DNA of 64,000 nucleotides from Bradyrhizobium sp. BR13661 (GTDB lineage Bacteria > Pseudomonadota > Alphaproteobacteria > Rhizobiales > Xanthobacteraceae), in contig NZ_JARXWB010000039.1 in assembly GCF_029892425.1 (NCBI RefSeq), forward strand, positions 1-64,000, given 5' to 3'. How positions within the stretch are numbered: position 1 is the stretch's first letter; every line of letters begins with the position of its first letter. The notes under the pieces were generated by a model. That model was not told the DNA's origin. It did no database searches and saw only the letters and a program-made list of their open reading frames with translations. Position numbers and translations under genes: made by a program. Shown piece by piece: positions 25,202 to 34,439 of the stretch.

Positions 25202-25460
25202 AGACCTGGCTGTCGCTTAACGTAGTCGGTGGCGCAAGGCAACGCGAAGTTAGGGCTGTTCGCAGCGACCTCGCCGGCAAGGGCGCCCTGTCAGGCGCGT
25301 GTCAGGCTGGTTCTCTAGGCTTGGAACCACTTCGGGTCGATTCCATTCGCCGTCGACCCTCAGCCATCCCTGACATTGGCGACACCGCCCAGGGCGTCGC
25401 TGGTCGCGAGGCCCGGTTTGGATTCGCCTCCGTTTCCGGGCCTCGTTTGGCTTTGCCGCA

Positions 25461-25491
25461 AAGAAAACGCGGCGCCCTTTCGAGCGCCGCG
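25461..25491 (-). terminator. Intrinsic terminator
   Basis: CGCGGCGC (25468-25475) pairs perfectly with GCGCCGCG (25484-25491) across an eight-base loop. On the minus strand the stem is followed by TTTTCTT. It lies 40 bases beyond the stop of the small exported protein gene that ends at 25532, which it probably serves. Confidence 0.8.
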
Positions 25492-25531
25492 CGACGTCCT
25501 GATGTTGCGTTGGTCTTATGCCTGCGCCGGC

Positions 25532-25909
25532 TCAGTAGCCGCAATGGCTGCAAGCCGGCTGCACCGGCGCGTAATAGGAATAGCCCGGCGAGACCATCTC
25601 GACGCGCTGGCGCGTGGCGTATTGCGGCGGGATCTGTTCGTACTGGACGCTGGGCGGCGCCACCATCACGGTCTGCGGAACCATCACGGTGCGATACTGC
25701 GCGGGCGTACGGTGCGCGACGGTCGCGCCTGGCGACACCATCACGGTCTCATCGACGGTGCGGTATTGCGGCGCGACGTATTGCTGCTGATAGCAGGTCT
25801 GGCACGGCTGCGGCGGCGCGTAGCAATTGTAGCAGCCGGCGGAGGCCGCACCCGTCATGGCGATAGCAGCGACGACTGTTCCGAAAACAACAGCAAGAGT
25901 ACGAGACAT
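25532..25909 (-). CDS. Small exported Tyr/Gln/Val-rich protein
   Basis: The 125-residue product has a signal peptide (LAVVFGTVVAAIAMTGAASA, cut near residue 25). The mature part is of low complexity: CYNCYAPPQPCQTCYQQQ, then repeated YRTV, VMVSPG and VMVAPP units and a final CSHCGY. Repeats of this kind suggest a surface or envelope structural protein stabilised by disulphides. The start at 25909 gives the best signal. A clear intrinsic terminator follows. The stretch from 25202 to 25460 beyond it holds no gene I can support. The function is unknown. Confidence 0.65.
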   Translation of the reverse strand: MSRTLAVVFGTVVAAIAMTGAASAGCYNCYAPPQPCQTCYQQQYVAPQYRTVDETVMVSPGATVAHRTPAQYRTVMVPQTVMVAPPSVQYEQIPPQYATRQRVEMVSPGYSYYAPVQPACSHCGY

Positions 25910-26087
25910 ATTGGTGGTGCCCCAGTTGCCCAAAATGGATTTGCGAAGGTCGCATCAGTATACGCCGCAAAATCCAGGGCTGCCGAAGTTCGTTGAGGCA
26001 TCCTTAATGCGAACGGCCTGATATCGCCGGCCGTTCAGAACTTGTTGACCATGCGCGAGCGCGAGGCTCGCAATCATGCCGACTGTC

Positions 26088-27938
26088 TTACGTCGTACGC
26101 CGCTTCACTTCGCGCACCGCGCCGCGCGCAGCGCTGGTGGTGAGCGCGGCGTAGGCCTGCAGCGCGGTCGAGACGTTGCGCTTGCGCGCGGCCGGCTGCC
26201 AGGCGGCATCGCCCTTCGCCTCTTCCGCCGCACGGCGCTTCGCAAGCTCCTCGTCGGAGACCTCGAGATTGATGCTGCGGTTCGGGATGTCGATGGCGAT
26301 GCGGTCGCCGGTGCGCACCAGACCGATGTTGCCGCCCTCGGCCGCCTCGGGCGAGAGATGGCCGATCGACAGGCCGGACGAACCGCCGGAGAAGCGGCCG
26401 TCGGTGACGAGCGCGCAGGCCTTGCCGAGGCCCATCGATTTAAGATAGCTGGTCGGATACAGCATCTCCTGCATGCCGGGGCCGCCGCGCGGGCCTTCGT
26501 AGATGATGACCACGATCTCGCCGGCAACGACCTTGCCGCCCAAAATGCCTTCGACAGCTGCGTCCTGGCTCTCGAACACGCGCGCGGGGCCGGAGAATTT
26601 CAGGATCGAGCTATCGACGCCCGCGGTCTTCACGATGCAGCCGTCCTGCGCGAGGTTGCCGTAGAGCACGGCAAGACCGCCGTCCTTGCTGAAGGCGTGC
26701 TCGATGTTGCGGACGACGCCCTTCTCGCGATCGGCATCGAGCTCGTCGTAGCGGCGGTCCTGGCTGAACGCGACCTGGGTCGGGATGCCGCCGGGCGAGG
26801 CGCGATAGAAGGTGCGGACAGCCTCGCTCTTCGAGCGCTTGATGTCCCAGCGCTCCAGCGCCTCGTTCATGGTCGGCGCGTGCACGGTCGTAACAGAGGT
26901 GTCGATCAGGCCGGCACGGTCGAGCTCGCCCAAAATGCCCATGATGCCGCCGGCGCGATGCACGTCCTCGACATGGACGTCGGCGACCGAAGGTGCGACC
27001 TTGCACAGCACGGGGACGCGACGCGATAGCCGGTCGATGTCCTGCATCGTGAACTTGACCTCGCCCTCATGAGCGGCCGCCAAGAGATGCAGCACGGTGT
27101 TGGTCGAGCCGCCCATGGCGATGTCGAGCGTCATCGCGTTCTCGAACGCCTTGAAGTTCGCGATATTGCGCGGGAGGACGGATGCGTCGTCCTGCTCGTA
27201 ATAGCGGCGGACGAGATCGACGATGGTGTGGCCGGCCTCGACGAACAGGCGCTTGCGGTCGGCATGGGTGGCAACGACAGTGCCATTGCCGGGCAACGCC
27301 AGGCCGAGCGCCTCGGTCAGGCAGTTCATCGAGTTGGCGGTGAACATGCCCGAGCAGGAGCCGCAGGTCGGGCACGCCGAGCGCTCGATCACCTTGACGT
27401 CCTCGTCGCTGACCTTGGAGTCGGCCGCAGCCACCATGGCGTCGATGAGGTCGACGGCCTTGGTCTTGCCCTGCAGCTTGACCTTGCCGGCTTCCATCGG
27501 GCCGCCCGAGACGAACACGGCGGGAATGTTGAGCCGCAGCGCGGCCATCAGCATGCCGGGCGTGATCTTGTCGCAATTGGAGATGCAGACGAGGCCGTCG
27601 GCGCAGTGCGCGTTGGCCATGTACTCGACGCTGTCGGCAATCAGCTCGCGCGACGGCAGGCTGTAGAGCATGCCGTCATGGCCCATGGCGATGCCGTCGT
27701 CGACGGCGATGGTGTTGAATTCCTTGGCGACGCCGCCGGCCTGCTCGATCTCACGGGCGACCAGCTGGCCGAGGTCCTTGAGGTGGACGTGGCCGGGCAC
27801 GAACTGGGTGAAGGAGTTGACGACGGCGATGATCGGCTTGCCGAAATCCGCATCCTTCATGCCCGTCGCGCGCCAGAGGCCGCGGGCGCCCGCCATGTTG
27901 CGGCCGTGGGTGGTGGTGCGGGAGCGATAGGCTGGCAT
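26088..27938 (-). CDS. ilvD: Dihydroxy-acid dehydratase
   Basis: The enzyme removes water from 2,3-dihydroxy acids in the synthesis of valine, leucine and isoleucine. The product is 616 residues, the usual length of the longer class. Its iron-sulphur cysteines are in CISNCDKITPGM and SACPTCGSCSGMFTANSM. The VSGGPMEAG, NIANFKAFENAM and TDGRFSGGSSGLSIGH stretches are conserved; the last includes the catalytic Ser region. It stands alone on the minus strand, with a large palindromic repeat upstream between it and an ABC transporter operon. No attenuator peptide or leader structure was seen. Confidence 0.97.
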   Translation of the reverse strand: MPAYRSRTTTHGRNMAGARGLWRATGMKDADFGKPIIAVVNSFTQFVPGHVHLKDLGQLVAREIEQAGGVAKEFNTIAVDDGIAMGHDGMLYSLPSRELIADSVEYMANAHCADGLVCISNCDKITPGMLMAALRLNIPAVFVSGGPMEAGKVKLQGKTKAVDLIDAMVAAADSKVSDEDVKVIERSACPTCGSCSGMFTANSMNCLTEALGLALPGNGTVVATHADRKRLFVEAGHTIVDLVRRYYEQDDASVLPRNIANFKAFENAMTLDIAMGGSTNTVLHLLAAAHEGEVKFTMQDIDRLSRRVPVLCKVAPSVADVHVEDVHRAGGIMGILGELDRAGLIDTSVTTVHAPTMNEALERWDIKRSKSEAVRTFYRASPGGIPTQVAFSQDRRYDELDADREKGVVRNIEHAFSKDGGLAVLYGNLAQDGCIVKTAGVDSSILKFSGPARVFESQDAAVEGILGGKVVAGEIVVIIYEGPRGGPGMQEMLYPTSYLKSMGLGKACALVTDGRFSGGSSGLSIGHLSPEAAEGGNIGLVRTGDRIAIDIPNRSINLEVSDEELAKRRAAEEAKGDAAWQPAARKRNVSTALQAYAALTTSAARGAVREVKRRTT

Positions 27939-28082
27939 GGCGGTTTCCGTCCTCGGGTTTGGATCGGCCGGGCGGGAAAATCTGGAGCCGCCTCAGGCCT
28001 TTCCGGCCGGATAGCGCACGGGATGGGCGCGCGCAACGGGAACTTGGGCCGGACAGGGCTCCCCTGCTCCGGGCGCGGGGTC

Positions 28083-28187
28083 TCTCACGTGCCCCGGACG
28101 CGCGAAGCGCGAGCCGGGGCCCATGTGGCGGCGAGCGCTGTGGCCAGCTGGGTCCCGGCTCGCGCTTCGCGCGTCCGGGACACGAGA
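28083..28187. repeat. REP-like element, 26-base perfect inverted repeat
   Basis: The arm at 28093-28118 (starting CCCGGACGCGCG, ending GAGCCGGG) is the exact reverse complement of the arm at 28154-28179. A 35-base spacer separates them and partial matches continue outward. Each arm is partly self-complementary. Such elements recur in Bradyrhizobium intergenic DNA. It lies just after the stop of the ABC permease gene and upstream of ilvD, and could end the transporter transcript. Confidence 0.8.
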
Positions 28188-28195
28188 TATGAGCC

Positions 28196-29056
28196 CTACT
28201 GCAATGTCGGATCGAGCCGGTCGCGCAGCCAGTCGCCGATCACGGAGACAGCCAGCGTCGTGACCACGATCGTGGTCGCCGGCGCCAGCATGATCCAGGG
28301 CGCCCGGGTCAAATATTCGCGGCCATAGCCGACCATGTTGCCGAGGCTGGTCATCGGCGGCTGCACGCCGAGGCCGAGGAAGGACAGGCCCGACTCCATC
28401 AGGATCACCTCGGGGAACACCAGCGTGGTCGAAACGATCAGGGTCGAGGCGATGTTGGGCAGGATATGGCGCAAATAGATCCGCGCCGGCGTGGCCCCTA
28501 ACTGGCGGACGGCAGCGGCGTAGCCTTGCGCGTTGGCGGAGATGGCGAGGCCGCGGGCGATGCGGGCGTAGCGCTCCCAGCCGAACAGGCCCATCAGGCC
28601 GATCAGGAGCGGCAGCGAACTGCCGAAGAAGGCGAGCACGGCGAGCGCCATGATCAGGAACGGCATGCTGGCCTGGAAGTCGGTCAGCATCAGCACCAGT
28701 TGCTCGACGGCCCCGCGAAAATGCGCGGCGAGGAAGCCGAGCGTGGTGCCGACCACGGCCGAAATCGCGGTCGCGCCGAAGGCGATCAGCAGCGAGATGC
28801 GAATGGAAACGAGAAGGCGCGACAGCACGTCGCGGCCGAGCTCGTCGGTGCCGAGCCAATGCGCGACATTGCCGGGTGCGGACAGCCGGTTGCGCAGGTC
28901 GAGCTGGGTGTAGCCATAGGGCGCGAACTTCTCGGCGAAGGCTGCGATGACGAGCATGGCGATGATCCAGGTGACCGCAAGTGCGACCGAGACCGGGATC
29001 GCCGGGAAGCTAAAGCGCTTGCGAACGATGCTGTCCTTCAGCGTCGCGTCGGTCAT
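28196..29056 (-). CDS. Peptide-type ABC transporter permease (DppC-like)
   Basis: The 286-residue inner-membrane protein has a short cytoplasmic N-terminus, a first span (IPVSVALAVTWIIAMLVIAAFA), a periplasmic segment with the conserved HWLGTDELGRDVLSRLL, and further spans. The EAA-type loop is AAAVRQLGATPARIYLRHILPN. These are features of the DppC/OppC permeases. The start overlaps the stop of the partner permease by four bases (ATGA). The frame is open far upstream, but only this start gives the family N-terminus. It is the last gene of the importer operon and is followed by a REP-like palindrome. Confidence 0.93.
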   Translation of the reverse strand: MTDATLKDSIVRKRFSFPAIPVSVALAVTWIIAMLVIAAFAEKFAPYGYTQLDLRNRLSAPGNVAHWLGTDELGRDVLSRLLVSIRISLLIAFGATAISAVVGTTLGFLAAHFRGAVEQLVLMLTDFQASMPFLIMALAVLAFFGSSLPLLIGLMGLFGWERYARIARGLAISANAQGYAAAVRQLGATPARIYLRHILPNIASTLIVSTTLVFPEVILMESGLSFLGLGVQPPMTSLGNMVGYGREYLTRAPWIMLAPATTIVVTTLAVSVIGDWLRDRLDPTLQ

Positions 29057-29982
29057 GCGTGCGCTCCCTTGGCGCGGAGGCGCGGATCGAGGAAGCCGTA
29101 AAGGAAGTCGACGACCAGGTTCGACGTGACCATCGTCAGCGCGACGAGGAGCAAAATGCACTGCACGACGGCGAGGTCGCGATTGGCAACCGCAACGACA
29201 AGAAGCCGCCCTACTCCCGGCCAGGCAAACACGCTCTCGACCACGACGGCGCCCGCGATCAGCGTGCCGACCATGAAGCCGAGGATGGTGACGGTCGGGA
29301 TTGCCGCGTTCGGCAGCGCGTGCGACGTCACCACCTTGCGCCACGGCACGCCCTTGGCCGAGGCCGTGCGGATATAGGGCTGGCCCAGCACCTCCAGCAT
29401 GGCGCTGCGGGTGAAGCGCGCCAGCACGGCGGCGCCGCCGAGGCTGAGCGTTGCGATCGGCAGAATGGCGTGGCGCCAGCTGTCCTGCCCGCCCGATGGG
29501 AGCCAGCCGAGCTGCACGGCGAAAACCAGCACCAGCAGCAGCGCCAGCACGAAGCTCGGCACGGTGAAGCCGGCGACCGCCGTCATCATCACGGCGCGAT
29601 CGATCGCCGAGCCCCGATGTAGCGCGGCGTAGATGCCAGCGGGAATGCCGAGCGCGACCTTGAAGAAGAAGGCCGGCAAGGTCAGCGCCAACGTCGCCGG
29701 AATGCGCTCCAGCACGAGCTGGATCGCAGGGCGTCCGTCGCGCATGGAGCGGCCGAGCTCGCCCTTGGCGATGGCGCCGAAGTAATCGAGGTATTGAAAC
29801 CAGATGGGATCATCGAGCCCCCAGGCCTTGCGGAAGGCGGCGAGGACTTCCGGTGGCGCTTCGGGTCCCAGGATCATCAGCGCGGGATCGCCGGAGAGAC
29901 GCACCACGACGAACGCAAAGGTGACGACGAGCACGATCGTCAGCGCCGCGCGCCCGATGCGAATGGCGAAATAGCGACCCAT
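29053..29982 (-). CDS. Peptide-type ABC transporter permease (DppB-like)
   Basis: The 309-residue membrane protein shows the DppB/OppB pattern: a first span near RIGRAALTIVLVVTFAFVVVRL, the FGLDDP-like stretch AWGLDDPIWFQYLDY, the G-RS segment KGELGRSMRDGRP, and the loop RTASAKGVPWRKVVTSHALPNA. It forms a heteromeric channel with the DppC-like permease. It starts at the ATG at 29982, so its start and the stop of the preceding ATPase gene share bases (TGATG), which implies coupled translation. The GTG three bases earlier is a less likely start. Confidence 0.93.
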   Translation of the reverse strand: MGRYFAIRIGRAALTIVLVVTFAFVVVRLSGDPALMILGPEAPPEVLAAFRKAWGLDDPIWFQYLDYFGAIAKGELGRSMRDGRPAIQLVLERIPATLALTLPAFFFKVALGIPAGIYAALHRGSAIDRAVMMTAVAGFTVPSFVLALLLVLVFAVQLGWLPSGGQDSWRHAILPIATLSLGGAAVLARFTRSAMLEVLGQPYIRTASAKGVPWRKVVTSHALPNAAIPTVTILGFMVGTLIAGAVVVESVFAWPGVGRLLVVAVANRDLAVVQCILLLVALTMVTSNLVVDFLYGFLDPRLRAKGAHA

Positions 29983-30974
29983 CACGCCGCGTCCTGTGTC
30001 TGGACTTGCGGCCCCGTCACGAGATGGCAGGCGACCTGTCTGTCACCGCCGACAGCGGAAAGAACAGGCACCTCACTCGCGCACCGCGCGACGGCGCGCG
30101 GACAGCGCGGATGGAAGGCGCAGCCTTGAGGACGCGCGGCCGGGTTCGGCGGATCGCCTGACAACACGATGCGGCCCGCGCTGCGGCGGCCCGGCGCGGG
30201 GGACGCCGAGACCAGCGCCTGCGTGTAGGGATGTTCGGGGCGCGCAAACAGATCGTCGGCGTTTCCGATCTCGACGATGCGGCCGAGATACATCACCGCG
30301 ACGATATTGCTGATCTGCCTGACGACACGCAGATCGTGGCTGATGAACAGCAGCGTCAGCGAGAGTTGCGCCTGGAGATCGCAGAGCAGGTTCACCACCT
30401 GCGCCTGGATCGAGACATCGAGCGCGCTGACCGGCTCGTCGCAGACGAGGAAATCCGGCTTCGTCGCCAGCGCCCGCGCCAGCACGATGCGCTGACGCTG
30501 TCCGCCGGAGAGCGCGCCGGGATAGCGCGCCCCATGCGCTGGCGTCAGCTCGACCGCGCGCAGCAATTCGCGGACGCGATCCTCGCGCTCGGCGGCCTTA
30601 CCGACGCCGTGAATGTCGAGCGGCTCGCGGATCTGGGCCGCGACCGGCAGGCGTCGGTCCAGCGCACCAAGCGGATCCTGGAAGATCATCTGCATCCGCG
30701 ACCGCTGCGCGCGCCACGCCTGGGTCCCGAGCATGGCCATCGGCTTTCCGTCAAACCGCACCTCGCCGCGATCAGGCGGCTCGAGGCCGAGAACGATGCG
30801 GCCTGTGGTCGACTTGCCCGAACCGGACTCGCCGACGAGGCCGAGCGTCTCGCCCCTGGGAATGGTCAGCGACACTCCGTCGACGGCATGTACCGCCGTA
30901 GCACGGCCGAACATCCCGGAGCGCATGGAGTAGCTGCGCGAGATCGAGGACACCTCGACGAGCGGCGCGCTCAT
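29982..30974 (-). CDS. Peptide-type ABC transporter ATPase (DppF-like)
   Basis: The 330-residue cytoplasmic ATPase has the Walker A GESGSGKSTTGR, the signature LSGGQRQRIVLARAL, the Walker B FLVCDEPVSALD and the switch His in LFISHDLRVV. The C-terminal extension with CAFHPRCP is the oligopeptide/dipeptide (oligo_HPY) domain; its cysteines are sometimes linked to an iron-sulphur cluster. It pairs with the second ATPase encoded just upstream. Its start overlaps the stop of that gene by four bases. Confidence 0.94.
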   Translation of the reverse strand: MSAPLVEVSSISRSYSMRSGMFGRATAVHAVDGVSLTIPRGETLGLVGESGSGKSTTGRIVLGLEPPDRGEVRFDGKPMAMLGTQAWRAQRSRMQMIFQDPLGALDRRLPVAAQIREPLDIHGVGKAAEREDRVRELLRAVELTPAHGARYPGALSGGQRQRIVLARALATKPDFLVCDEPVSALDVSIQAQVVNLLCDLQAQLSLTLLFISHDLRVVRQISNIVAVMYLGRIVEIGNADDLFARPEHPYTQALVSASPAPGRRSAGRIVLSGDPPNPAARPQGCAFHPRCPRAVARCASEVPVLSAVGGDRQVACHLVTGPQVQTQDAA

Positions 30975-31954
30975 TCGGCGGCGATCCCGAGCAGTGCGCG
31001 GCGCGAGGCTTCGGCACGAATGCAGGCGACCGCGCGGTCATCGGCGATCGGTGCCAGGGTTGGGACCGCGGCGCCGCAAGGTTCGGCTGCAAGCGCACAG
31101 CGCGGCGCGAAGGCGCAGCCGCCGGGCATGTGCGCGGGATCTGGCACTGTGCCGGGAATGGCGGTGAGGCGACGGCGCGGCCCGTCGAGCGGCGGCAAGG
31201 CGCCGATCAGGCCCTGCGCATAGGGATGCACGGGATCGGCAAAGAGCTGGTTGGCGGGGGCCTGCTCGACGATGCGGCCGGCATACATCACGGCGACGCG
31301 GTCGCAGTTTTCAGCGACAACTCCGAGATCATGGCTGATCAGGACCATCGCCATGCTCATCTCGCTGCGGATGACGGAGAGCAACTCGAGGATCTGCGCC
31401 TGGATGGTCGCGTCGAGCGCGGTGGTCGGCTCGTCCGCGATCAGCACGTCAGGATTTCCGGCGAGCGCCATCGCGATCATGATGCGCTGGACCTGGCCGC
31501 CGGAGAATTCGTGCGGATAGGCGGACAGTCGCCGCGCCGCATCGGGAATGCCGACGAGATTGAGCAGCCGCAACGCCTCGGCCTTGATCGCCTCGCCCGA
31601 GAGATCGCGATGCAAGGCCAGCGCCTCGCAGAGCTGCTTGCGGATGGTCAGTACCGGATTGAGCGCGCTTGCCGGATCCTGAAAGATCATCGCGACGCGC
31701 CCGCCCCTCACCTGGTCGAGCTCGGAGGCTGGCGCACCCAGGAGCTCACGTCCGTCGAGACGAACGGAGCCCGAGACCTTTGCATGCCGCGGCAGGAGCC
31801 CGAGCGCCGCAAGCCAGGTCACTGACTTGCCGGAGCCGGATTCGCCGACGAGGCCGAGCGCCTCGCCCTTGCCAAGCGCGAGATCGACCCCGCGCAGGAC
31901 CGGCACGCCGTTGAACGCGACGCTCAGGCCCTGGATGCTGACCAGCGGCGCCAC
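30971..31954 (-). CDS. Peptide-type ABC transporter ATPase (DppD-like)
   Basis: The 327-residue ATPase has Walker A GESGSGKSVTW, signature FSGGQVQRIMIAMAL, Walker B DVLIADEPTTALD and switch His in VLISHDLGVV. The C-terminal CAFAPRCA segment marks the dipeptide/oligopeptide branch. The signature Gln is shifted (GGQVQR in place of GGQRQR), a common variant. The gene starts three bases after the binding-protein gene ends. The operon order (binding protein, two ATPases, two permeases) differs from the usual dpp order, in which permeases precede ATPases. Confidence 0.94.
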   Translation of the reverse strand: MAPLVSIQGLSVAFNGVPVLRGVDLALGKGEALGLVGESGSGKSVTWLAALGLLPRHAKVSGSVRLDGRELLGAPASELDQVRGGRVAMIFQDPASALNPVLTIRKQLCEALALHRDLSGEAIKAEALRLLNLVGIPDAARRLSAYPHEFSGGQVQRIMIAMALAGNPDVLIADEPTTALDATIQAQILELLSVIRSEMSMAMVLISHDLGVVAENCDRVAVMYAGRIVEQAPANQLFADPVHPYAQGLIGALPPLDGPRRRLTAIPGTVPDPAHMPGGCAFAPRCALAAEPCGAAVPTLAPIADDRAVACIRAEASRRALLGIAAE

Positions 31955-31957
31955 GCC

Positions 31958-33595
31958 TTACGCCTCGTAATTGCCGGCGCGGAAATCCATCGCGAACGCC
32001 GGGGCCGCCTTCCACTTGATCGACTTCGGCTTGGCTGTGAAGGTCGCGTTCTGGTGCAGTACCGTGTAGGCGGGATCCTCGCGCTCGGCGATCTCCAGCA
32101 TGCGTCGGAACGCCTTCTTGCGCGCGGGTCGGTCGGTCGAGGTCTCCAGGAACTCCGAGAGCTTGTTCAGCTCCGCATTGGTCCACTCGCCGATCTGCTG
32201 CTGCTGGCCGTTCGGACCATGCTGGGCAACAATCGACGAGACCGGATCGTTGAACGCGGCCGAGTTCGACCAGTCGCGCACGGCGCGGGTCGGCGCACGT
32301 TCCATGATCTGCGACCAGTTTTCCTTGGTCTCGATCTGGACGTTGAGGCCGACCGACTTCCACATCTCGACCAGCACCTGCGCGGTCGCGACCTGGTTGG
32401 TGTAGTAATTGTTGAGCAGGCGATACGGAATGGGATCGCCCTTGTAGTTGGCCTGCTTCAACAGATCCTGCGCGAGCTTGGGATCGTAGGCCGGCACATC
32501 CCAGTCGGCGTTGAACATGTCGCCGTAGAACTCCCACTGCAGGCCCTTCGGCACGCGGGTGCGGCCGGCCCACAGGCTGTCGACGATGGCCTGGCGGTCG
32601 ATCGCGTGGGTAAAGGCGCGGCGCACCAGCGGATTGGCGAGCACGGCGTGGTTCTTGTCGAACACGGTCAGGCGGTGATTGAGGATGGTGCCGCCCTGCA
32701 CCTCGAACGCGGAATTCTTCTCGATGCCGGCGATCTGGTCCGGCGGGATGTCGCAGGCGAACTGGTATTCGCCGGACAAGAGCCCGTTGATGCGGCTCGC
32801 GACTTCAGGGACTTCGAGGAAACGGATGCGCTTGAGCGGCGGCCGGCCGCCCCAATATTCGTCGTGGGCTTCCAGCGTCAGCGACACGTCGGGCTTGAGC
32901 TCGACGACCTTGTAGGGTCCGGTCGTGACGGGCTTGCGCGCCCAGTCGAGATAGCTTGCGGATTCATCCCAGGCGCGGCGGTTGGCGATGTCGGAGCCAT
33001 AGCGCGACAACCGGCCCTCGATGGTGACGTCGGGCGTCGCGTTGTAGAAGCGCACCGTGTACTTGTCGACGGCGTCGACCCGCACCAGGTCCGGCCAGAT
33101 ACGGCGCGCGACCGCGGGCACGTCAGGCGGCAGCTCCTTGCCCGGCTTCGGCATCGGGATCTTCTCGAAGGCCTGGATGGTGGTGCGGCTCTTGGCCTCG
33201 GTCTCGCCGAACATGCGCTCGCGGCTGAAGGTGAAGACGACGTCTTCGGCAGTCAGTTCGTCGCCATTGTGGAATTTCACGCCCTGGCGCAGCTTCACCT
33301 CGACGGTTTGATCGTCGATGCGGCGCCATTCGGTGGCGAGACCCGGCACCGCTTCGAGATTGCCGCGCCAGTTCTTGGAGATCAGGCCTTCCCAGATCGA
33401 AGAGAAGAATACGCGCTCGCCGACATTGGACTGCTCGCGCAGTACGTCGAGCACGTTGGCGTTGGTCACCTTCTGCACGGCGATCGTCACCGACGGGCGG
33501 TTGTCGCCCTGCGCGATGGCAAAGCGCGGCAACAACAGCGTGCCGGCAGCAGCGCCGCCGGATTTCAGAATGGTGCGACGGGTGAACTTGCTCAT
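31958..33595 (-). CDS. Peptide-type ABC transporter substrate-binding protein
   Basis: The 545-residue periplasmic protein belongs to the SBP family 5 (DppA/OppA type). The N-terminal Tat signal has TRRTILK at residues 5-11 and a cut near AIA-QG. The family segments LATEWRRIDDQTVEVKLRQGVKFHNGDELTAEDVVF and NHRLTVFDKNHAVLANPLVRRAFTHAIDRQAI (shown in part here by their positions near residues 95-130 and 290-320) are well conserved. The ligand could be a peptide, but this family also binds opines, glycosides and aromatic compounds. I start it at 33595, where the Tat signal begins. Confidence 0.93.
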   Translation of the reverse strand: MSKFTRRTILKSGGAAAGTLLLPRFAIAQGDNRPSVTIAVQKVTNANVLDVLREQSNVGERVFFSSIWEGLISKNWRGNLEAVPGLATEWRRIDDQTVEVKLRQGVKFHNGDELTAEDVVFTFSRERMFGETEAKSRTTIQAFEKIPMPKPGKELPPDVPAVARRIWPDLVRVDAVDKYTVRFYNATPDVTIEGRLSRYGSDIANRRAWDESASYLDWARKPVTTGPYKVVELKPDVSLTLEAHDEYWGGRPPLKRIRFLEVPEVASRINGLLSGEYQFACDIPPDQIAGIEKNSAFEVQGGTILNHRLTVFDKNHAVLANPLVRRAFTHAIDRQAIVDSLWAGRTRVPKGLQWEFYGDMFNADWDVPAYDPKLAQDLLKQANYKGDPIPYRLLNNYYTNQVATAQVLVEMWKSVGLNVQIETKENWSQIMERAPTRAVRDWSNSAAFNDPVSSIVAQHGPNGQQQQIGEWTNAELNKLSEFLETSTDRPARKKAFRRMLEIAEREDPAYTVLHQNATFTAKPKSIKWKAAPAFAMDFRAGNYEA

Positions 33596-33623
33596 GATGA
33601 TGACCCCTGCCCTGTGATGGCGG

Positions 33624-34439
33624 TTATTCGGCGAGACCGAGCGCAGCGAGATGGGCGGCACCCTTGCGAACGTCGTCGTGATTGCGAAGCTCGAGGATCA
33701 GGCGCGGATTGGATGTCAGCCGGCTGAGCGCACGGAACACGGCGACCCAGGGGATGTTGCCTTCGCCGGGCGCCCAGTGGCGGTCGGCAAAGCCGTCGGT
33801 GTCCTGGAGATGCACATGCGTCAGCATGTCGCCGGCGGTCTCGACGTAATAGTCGACCGGCGGCGCGCCGGTGGAGATGTGGGCGTAGTTGGCGTGGCCG
33901 GTGTCGAGCGAAACGCGGACCTTGTTGCTTTCGAGCGCCTTGGCGAGACGGACGCGATCGCGCGGATCCTTGTCCTCGATGTTCTCGATGACCAGTTCGC
34001 AGCCGATGGCTTCGGCACGCGCGATCACCTCGGCCAGCGTTGCCTTGACGCGCTCGACGATGTTGGCGCGGTTGTCGGGATACAGATCGAGATTGTTGTG
34101 GTCCCAGGTCGTGAACGGCGAATGCATCACCATCTGCGTCGCGCCGAGGAATTCAGCGGCTTCAAGGCCCTGAAGCAGGCGCTTGGTCACCGCCTGGCGG
34201 ATCATCGGATCATGGCTGTCGATCTTGAAGCCCCAGAACGGGCCATGGATGCCGAGGCGGCCGGTATGGCCCGAAAGCATCTGCTTGATTTCGGTGGCGG
34301 GCGTGCGCCAGTCGCCATCGAGCAGATCGGCGCGGAAGAAATCCTGAACCTCGAGGTCGCGTTGTCGTTCGAGAAGCCAGTCGCGGTGGGCGGGGATCGA
34401 TTTGATGGACAGTGCGGCGCCCAACACCGGCTTCGACAT
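33624..34439 (-). CDS. Sugar phosphate isomerase/epimerase-like TIM-barrel protein
   Basis: The 271-residue soluble protein has the xylose-isomerase-like TIM barrel (AP endonuclease 2 superfamily). Metal-ligand regions are visible: ENIEDKDPRD (Glu), DTGHANYA (Asp and His), HVHLQDTDG (His, Asp) and a final LELRNHDD (Glu). Members are epimerases, isomerases or dehydratases of sugars and sugar acids, so the specific reaction cannot be given. It is the first gene of a minus-strand run that continues with a complete ABC importer 28 bases downstream. It probably acts on the imported compound, which argues for a sugar-containing ligand rather than a simple peptide. Confidence 0.85.
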   Translation of the reverse strand: MSKPVLGAALSIKSIPAHRDWLLERQRDLEVQDFFRADLLDGDWRTPATEIKQMLSGHTGRLGIHGPFWGFKIDSHDPMIRQAVTKRLLQGLEAAEFLGATQMVMHSPFTTWDHNNLDLYPDNRANIVERVKATLAEVIARAEAIGCELVIENIEDKDPRDRVRLAKALESNKVRVSLDTGHANYAHISTGAPPVDYYVETAGDMLTHVHLQDTDGFADRHWAPGEGNIPWVAVFRALSRLTSNPRLILELRNHDDVRKGAAHLAALGLAE

